Shown one piece after another: positions 16,111-21,399 of a stretch of DNA of 21,399 nt (position 1 is the stretch's first letter; each line of letters opens with the position of its first letter). The stretch is from Larix sibirica (Eukaryota > Streptophyta > Pinopsida > Pinales > Pinaceae). The notes beneath the pieces were generated by a model. That model was not told the origin of the DNA. It searched no databases and saw only the letters and a list, made by a program, of their open reading frames with translations. Position numbers and translations under genes: made by a program. Where the stretch lies: the NCBI GenBank assembly GCA_004151065.3, contig NWUY0300038079.1, positions 11,358 to 32,756 on the forward strand. Reading direction: 5' to 3'.

Positions 16111-16950
16111 TGGAATCTCAAGTGAGTCTCTTAAGCCAATGGATACACTTAGGTGCATACTTATATCCTAAAGACAACAACTTTATTCATATCATGTTTG
16201 GAATTTTAAAGATAAAATAGTTATCATGGAGCTTTTTATTTATCAAATACAATGAATATTTATGGTCGGTCATAAAAAATAAGCAATTTCTAAAAAATGT
16301 TTGGTTATATGGTTAAAACTATCATTTTTAATAAGTGGGATGTTTTCCAAAATCGAACCCTAATTAATGGTTTTATGTCATCTTTATCATGGTCTTTTTT
16401 CTTGGGCACTCAAGGGATTTGTTAATTCTTGACTAGCAATGCTTCTTGAGAAATTAAATTCAAAATATTTGATCTAAAGAATTTTGAAAAACCCTAAATC
16501 TAGAAATTTAAATTTAAATACTTTTGATCAAGCGTTTTGTGGAAATCCGTTGTCACGATATTTTAAATTATATTGATTAATGTCTAAATGTTTCATCCAA
16601 ATGCTTTATGCCTTTAGCAAAATGATGTTGTCACATTTTATTAATAGTAGTTAGGAACTCCAAAGGGATAGTTTGTATTATTTTTGTGTATTCAATTAAG
16701 ATTGTTGCTTGCTCAATAATCAACTACTTAATGGAGACACGTAGTACATGATTGTGTTACTCATCCAAGACCCTATTATACATCTTCCTTGAATAAAAAG
16801 GTTCTTCTTCAATAGTAATTCCAAAAAAGTGAATTCAATTATATTAAGTGGAGTGAAATTGTTAGTGAGTTAAGAGCGCTCTACTTGAGTTTATGGGTTT
16901 GGTACTAATGACCTTCATTGCTCGTCATTTTTTCCTTTACACTCTACTTT
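16111..16950. other. Intergenic AT-rich DNA, no gene seen
   Basis: No coding frame over 60 codons and no transposon motif was recognised. The left end of the LINE further right may extend into the last part of this stretch. Confidence 0.45.
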
Positions 16951-17724
16951 GATAGCTTATTTGTCCTGTGGTGGCCCTAGACAACTGATCCCACTCTTCA
17001 CAAGGCATGAGCATACCTTAAAAGTATTGCCACGGGCCTCAAGGTCAAGTTCACTAACTTGATAAATCCTTTGGTTATTCACAAAGGTACCAAACATGAC
17101 CATGGTTTTATCAAAACCATTAGGAAAATTGTCTCTAAGGTTGTTCTCAAGGTAATGAAATCCCCTCTCATGAAACCATTATGGACATTTATGTTGATAA
17201 TATTTTGGTGTTTGTGTTATGCTCGAACATTACACACTCGTTGGGTACATTGTGGGTTGAATTCCACCTCGGTTTCTTACCAAGTTTAAGGTTATGGAAG
17301 TTTAGGAGCCACATGGTTGGTGGTACTTATAGCCTAACAAAATGATCTTTTCTATTTTTGATTAAATAAGAATCTTATTATGTCAATATTGTTTCTTAAG
17401 GCCCTTTGATTTCTCGTACCTTCTTAATGATTATGTCTCCATGTCATGAAGGTGTCTCAACTAAGTAGCTTGCTTAACTTTGTTGTCCTATTGAGGAGCA
17501 ATTATCAAGTATCCATGTGTAGTTTTGAGAACTGATAAACTATATCTCAATGCACATAAGGGTTTTATATACCATGAGCCGATGTGATTCTTTAACCATG
17601 GACCCTAAAGAAGTCTTTCCTTAAGCTTAATATATCTAAAGACCTGAAAGAACTTGTTTATATATGAGTTGAGGGTATAATATTAAAATAACTTGCTAGG
17701 TACATTGACCTCCCAAACATTGCT

Positions 17725-17900
17725 TATATGTCATAGTCCTAATCACAAAGTTAGACTACATGTTGTATGTAAACCTAACTCATCATCCCCTCATGCAAAC
17801 CTTATTCACAAGTCTTGGGCCAATAAGACCTTACCTACAAGCAACGAGGATGGATAGGTTGAAGTGGTGCAAAAATCCTCTCATAAAAATAAAGTGCTAA
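17725..17900 (+). pseudogene. LINE ORF1 C-terminal remnant
   Basis: One frame reads CHSPNHKVRLHVVC, resembling half of a CCHC zinc knuckle with one ligand lost. It then reaches DG*VEVVQKSSHKNK at 17850..17895, like the DGFxEV..K..K tail of plant LINE ORF1 proteins, with a stop where the aromatic residue is expected. Its position just before the endonuclease supports the reading. Confidence 0.4.
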
Positions 17901-18272
17901 TGGATCTTAAGGTTTATCCCACTAAAAACATCATTGAAATAAGGTCAACCTCAAACAAGGATGCAAACTCGGTCATTGGGAAGAATACCATTCTTCATTA
18001 CCAATCCTCCTCTTCTTAAGGGGAAAAGGGCATATTCTCTACCTCCTGGCTAAATCCTCCAATGGCCACGGATGTGAGGAAATTTTGAAGCATCCTAAAG
18101 TCTATACACTTGATGAGTGGGTGCAAGCCACCAGCATGAAAAGCATGGTCTTATCGAACTCCTTCAAGAAGTTGGTTGTGATGAATGGAAACAAAGAGGA
18201 TATGGATTATATCACTACCGTTTCCCAATGAAGGTATATTTGTGGCATGTAAAGGGGCATGTGGACACCTAT

Positions 18273-18720
18273 AGAAAATCCATGGTTCGAAGAATTCAAG
18301 ACTTGATCTTGGTTTTGATATTATATGTTTGCAAGAAATTAAAATTTAGCTTTTAAAGAAATAGCATAGACTAGTGTTTGGTTGAATGATATTAATTATG
18401 TTTCTAACCATGTAGATGATAGTGGAGGCAAGGGATCATCAATCTTGCCAAACCTTGTAACGATTGTTATGGCTAGGACACTGACCCAACTCAATAGTTG
18501 GTGTAGACATTAATGAACTTAGATGGTTGGATATTAGGTTTGACCAGCACATATGCTTCAATGGCATTGAAGAAAGAGTTTCCTTTTGGTATTAGATGAT
18601 CAATAAACTACTTGAACCTCATTGCCTAGTTTGTGCGAATTTCGAAGTGGTAAAGACCTAATAAGCGTTGTTCCTTGCTTGAATCCCCTGAGGAGAGCGA
18701 GTTTGGTGGAATGGCCGAAA
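18273..18720 (+). pseudogene. LINE endonuclease domain, decayed
   Basis: FDIICLQEIK at 18314..18343 is the conserved N-terminal block of LINE AP endonucleases (DIICLQE.K), retaining the catalytic Glu. GGKGSSIL near 18424..18447 and PHCLVCANFEVVK at 18617..18655 (family W.V.GDFN.V, with the catalytic Asp lost) follow at normal spacing. Stops and frame changes separate the blocks. Its job in an active element is to nick the target DNA. Confidence 0.7.
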
Positions 18721-19335
18721 GGCCAAAGTTTTCATAAACTCATGAGTCATATAAATTGTGGTCTAACTAGTCAAATTTTCAAAAGGCAGTGATAAAATTT
18801 TGAAAACACTAGATAGAGGCATGCACATGGAGAGAAACACCTTCTTTTTAAACTTTCTTAAAGATAGGCTAGACTAAGTTGTGGAGGATTTGACTCTCTG
18901 AAGCCATCAATGCATTGTTTTTTTCTTTTTGTGTGGAGCTAAGAGAATGTAGATGCATAAGACATGTTTATTGCTTAATGTATTGCATTTGAAATACCCT
19001 AATAGTGTTAATTCTGTCAAAAGGGTATAGGATTTGTTGACAAGGTCAAAGAGGAATAAGGGATGGATCATTTGGTGGGGATATGTTATCAATTGGATCA
19101 CAACATTTTAATGTGGATATGATAGGAAAATTGTAGCCATGATGGAAATATGCCATGGACTCCTAACAATGAATTAGAGAAATTCAATCCATATAATGAG
19201 AAATTCCATACTTGACGAGCAAACTTTGGCACATCTTGAAAGTGGAAAAAGTTTTTTTGTAATGGATATTGACTACAAGCCATATTACACTAGATTAAAT
19301 CATGGGAGAGGCTAAAAAGGTAATTTTTCAAAGAT

Positions 19336-19860
19336 TTGGCATCTACAAAAGCTACTAAAAATATTGTAGCTCTTAAATTCATCGAAGGTCACATCACAAA
19401 GAAAGAAGATATTAAGAAAGATTTTGTTAGGCATTACAATTTTGTTTTTCAATCTCAAGGGATGATATATGAATATAGAGTGTCCACGCAAACATACTTG
19501 GATGTCAGGCCACACCACCTTTCAATCGAACATGAGAGGATGGTGACAAGTTGTGTTGATAGTGGGTATGTTCACATTTGCTTTGATTGAAAATGTCGAT
19601 GACAAATCGCTAGGACTTGATGACTTCTCGTGTGAATTCTATAAGGCTACATAGAAATTTTCCAAGCCTAACTTGCTACAATTATATAAGGAATATGTCC
19701 AAAAGTAATAATTGGGTGAATATATTAATGAAAGTTTGATCTTGTATACTGCCAAGCGCGGTGACCATGAATCGATTCCAAATTGGAGACCTAATACCCT
19801 ACACAATGTTTCGCATAAAATATTGGCAAAATACTTAGCTCTGTGTTATCTAAGATCAAA
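19336..19860 (+). pseudogene. LINE reverse transcriptase N-terminal region, decayed
   Basis: The frame at 19336..19587 reads FIEGHITKKEDIKKDFVRHY, matching the linker before LINE reverse transcriptase (G.I.....I...FV.FY..LF). Then LGLDDFSCEFYKAT at about 19612..19650 matches PGPDGF..EFYKA.W, and LGEYINESLILYTAKRGDHE, followed by NWRPNTLHNVSHKILAKYLA, matches GLI.LIPK...P....NWRPI.L.N..YKI.AK.LA. The match ends at about 19850 in AT-rich sequence, before the catalytic aspartates. Confidence 0.8.
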
Positions 19861-20865
19861 TTCAAATGGTATAAGTTAGAATTTGAGTTCAGTGGTGATG
19901 AAGTTTGATTTGAATTCAAATTTTCTAATGAGATTTGGATAAGGTTATCAATTAGGTTCATTGATATACATATTTCAAATTTTTCAAAATATATATAAAA
20001 ATGTTTTGTTTAAAATAAGAATAGCATGCATGGGGCCTCGTTAAACATGACAGTATCATTCCATTCATAGCATTAAACATATATGATATGCCATTGGACT
20101 CACTATGTCAATCCAATGGTATAAATTTGGAGGTAAATACTTCCCTACTCATGCTATATATTAAATACCACTATCTCCATCGCATCGGGATCCCAAAGGG
20201 AGCATGTGTCATTACAAGGAAAATTTGCACACCATCGCACATCGAGAGGGGTAGAGGTAGGGTTGGGAGGGGAAAATGGCAAGGTTTCCATTACCAGGAA
20301 CAATTTCATTTCATCGGGAAATTTCATCTGAAGTGGTGAGGATGAACAAGAAGAGAATGAGAGCACTTTAAGAGAGGTTAATGTTCATCTAAGAAACGGG
20401 AAACCCAATTGAATTATATCCAGGGTCTTGGAAAATATTGAATTTTGAATTCCAGGCATTAGGAATAACAAACCCTATGACCTTGTTTAAGGTGATGCAT
20501 TCAAAACAAATGAGCTTCGTTGTAGATAATGCCATCAATGTTTAGGAAATAATGAAATGGGAATAATGCCTAGGTATAGATGCCATTTTCACCTAGATAT
20601 ACTTTGAAATGGCTTATTGCGATCTTGAGAGGCCCTTCATACTCGTTATGCTCAAACCCCTTAGTTTTATTATGGAAACATTGTTATAAAAGTAATGGCA
20701 TACTTTGTTTTTGGAGAAATATATTTCCTCGTCCACCTTTGTATTAAGTGTTCCAAGTGAGGATGATAGTACCTTGCAAGCACCTTGTAGATTTCCCCTC
20801 TCTTTTTCAATTTTAAAGATGGAGGTAGTAAACACTATCCATAATATCAGTTGGTAACACCAACA
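19861..20865. other. No gene recognised; AT-rich stretch with short inverted repeats
   Basis: GAATTTGAGTTC at 19879..19890 is partly repeated inverted as GAATTCAAATT near 19912..19924. Frames at 20088..20339 (plus) and 20614..20835 (minus) have no recognisable content. Part of this DNA may be the 3' region of the minus-strand copia element that enters from the right edge, but no LTR was identified. Confidence 0.4.
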
Positions 20866-20945
20866 AACTCAGTGGGATTTGATCTCGAGACCTCCTTGAA
20901 CTTTCGCACAAGAGCATATAACAATCAAGATATCCCTTGGGGCTA
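20857..20945 (-). mobile_element. Possible tRNA-derived SINE remnant
   Basis: On the minus strand TAGCCCCAAGGG (20945..20934) resembles a polymerase III A box. About 48 bp later, GAGATCAAATCCCACTGAG reads like a decayed B box with its tRNA context, GGTTCGAATCCCACTGAG, with C-to-T and G-to-A type changes. GTTGGTGTTACCAAC follows and forms a small hairpin. Spacing and order fit a tRNA-related promoter, but no SINE end, A-tail or target duplication was established. Confidence 0.3.
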
Positions 20946-21299
20946 AAGAAGTGACATACTTATCCATCAATTACTCCAAGTTTTAGGAACTTAGCTTGTT
21001 TATGCCAATTTTCCAAGGTTATCACATTACCCTTGTGTTATATGTCATGGTTGTTAAGGCCTTTACAATTTACTTCAATGAAAGTGATTGGATAAATGAA
21101 TCAACATGCATTTTATTGATGATTCTTTCCTCACCATTCTTGTGGAACAAGGATCAATGGGAAACATAATGGATTGTGTCATTTGTTTGCGAAGTTTGAA
21201 GTTCCAAGATTCAATGGGTTAAAACTAGATGTTGTAAACAAAGTCAATGGAATGTCCCAACCTAGATAATCACTTAGGGATGGTCTTGGTCTTGCCCAT
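20946..21299. other. Unassigned sequence between the SINE-like and copia remnants
   Basis: No supported frame. It probably includes degraded pol sequence of the minus-strand copia element, because a weak SRLGHSIDFVYN reading follows the RNase H match, but similarity is too low to call. Confidence 0.3.
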
Positions 21300-21399
21300 A
21301 CAGGGGTTTATGCAGCTTTGATTATCAGAGCAAATGACAGTAGTCTCAAGCTTCTCACCGAACAACCCAACAAGTAGCTTCCTAAGCCACACAACTTCT
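21300..21399 (-). pseudogene. Copia RNase H fragment of a second element, running off the right edge
   Basis: The minus strand from 21398 reads EVVWLRKLLVGLFGEKLE and then VICSDNQSCI, matching the copia RNase H block E..WLR.LL..L.......T.I.CDNQS.I, with the Asp of the DNQS block kept. The frame is open for about 32 codons and then degrades, with a stop near 21270. The family's KHIE block was not found. The rest of the element lies to the right of the window, in opposite orientation to the copia at 1..10150. Confidence 0.75.

Larger units (their letters stand above)
16951..19860 (+). mobile_element. Heavily decayed LINE (non-LTR retrotransposon)
   Basis: Three LINE landmarks lie in order on the plus strand: an ORF1-like tail with a degenerate zinc knuckle (about 17725..17900), an apurinic-type endonuclease (18273..18720) and the start of the reverse transcriptase (19336..19860). 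Each is frameshifted and interrupted by stops. The match ends shortly after the NWRP block of the reverse transcriptase, so most of that domain and the 3' tail are missing. The left limit is a guess. The 17059..17289 frame may be ORF1 sequence but carries no recognisable motif. Confidence 0.7.

Noticed and set aside
20614-20835. 73-codon minus-strand frame
   Set aside because: No recognisable content and no continuity with the copia RNase H at the right edge.

Overview
This window looks like nuclear DNA of a seed plant with a large, repeat-filled genome. A gymnosperm or conifer is my best guess, but that is inference from layout only: there is one host exon in 21.4 kb, apparently a very long intron, and many old retrotransposons nested in each other. 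There are no bacterial-style genes, rRNA, intact tRNA or CRISPR arrays. Most open frames are chance or antisense readings of decayed transposons.

The one confident host gene is on the minus strand near the middle. The exon at 14852..14166 encodes the N-terminal 229 residues of a La-related protein of the plant LARP6b/6c type. It carries a complete PAM2 poly(A)-binding-protein interaction motif and the first residues of the La motif, then ends at a clean CAG|GT splice donor. No further exon was found to its left, so either intron 1 is at least 14.1 kb and holds everything in the left two-thirds of the window, or the gene is a broken copy.

Left part, 1..10150: a decayed Ty1/copia element on the plus strand. 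Its parts in order are an LTR with a TATA box and an array of GCACAAATTTC-type repeats, a tRNA-iMet-like primer site, a displaced integrase fragment, GAG-pre-integrase plus integrase, reverse transcriptase and RNase H. Two later insertions split it. A GC-rich retroposon (2813..4340) with a 16-bp target duplication and A-rich tail sits in the reverse transcriptase. A second LTR element (5175..9597) sits just before the RNase H and carries a GC-rich interior with an open RNase H (RVT_3-type) frame and an unidentified coiled-coil frame.

Middle, 10290..13165: two sets of duplicated low-copy sequence. One is a pair of roughly 0.7-kb units of unknown nature. The other is a duplicated exon-like block with splice signals and a conserved reading frame that I do not recognise.

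Right part, 15150..21399: AT-rich intergenic DNA with a small tandem array, a badly decayed LINE (ORF1 tail, endonuclease, start of reverse transcriptase), a possible tRNA-derived SINE remnant, and the RNase H of a second copia element entering from the right edge on the minus strand.
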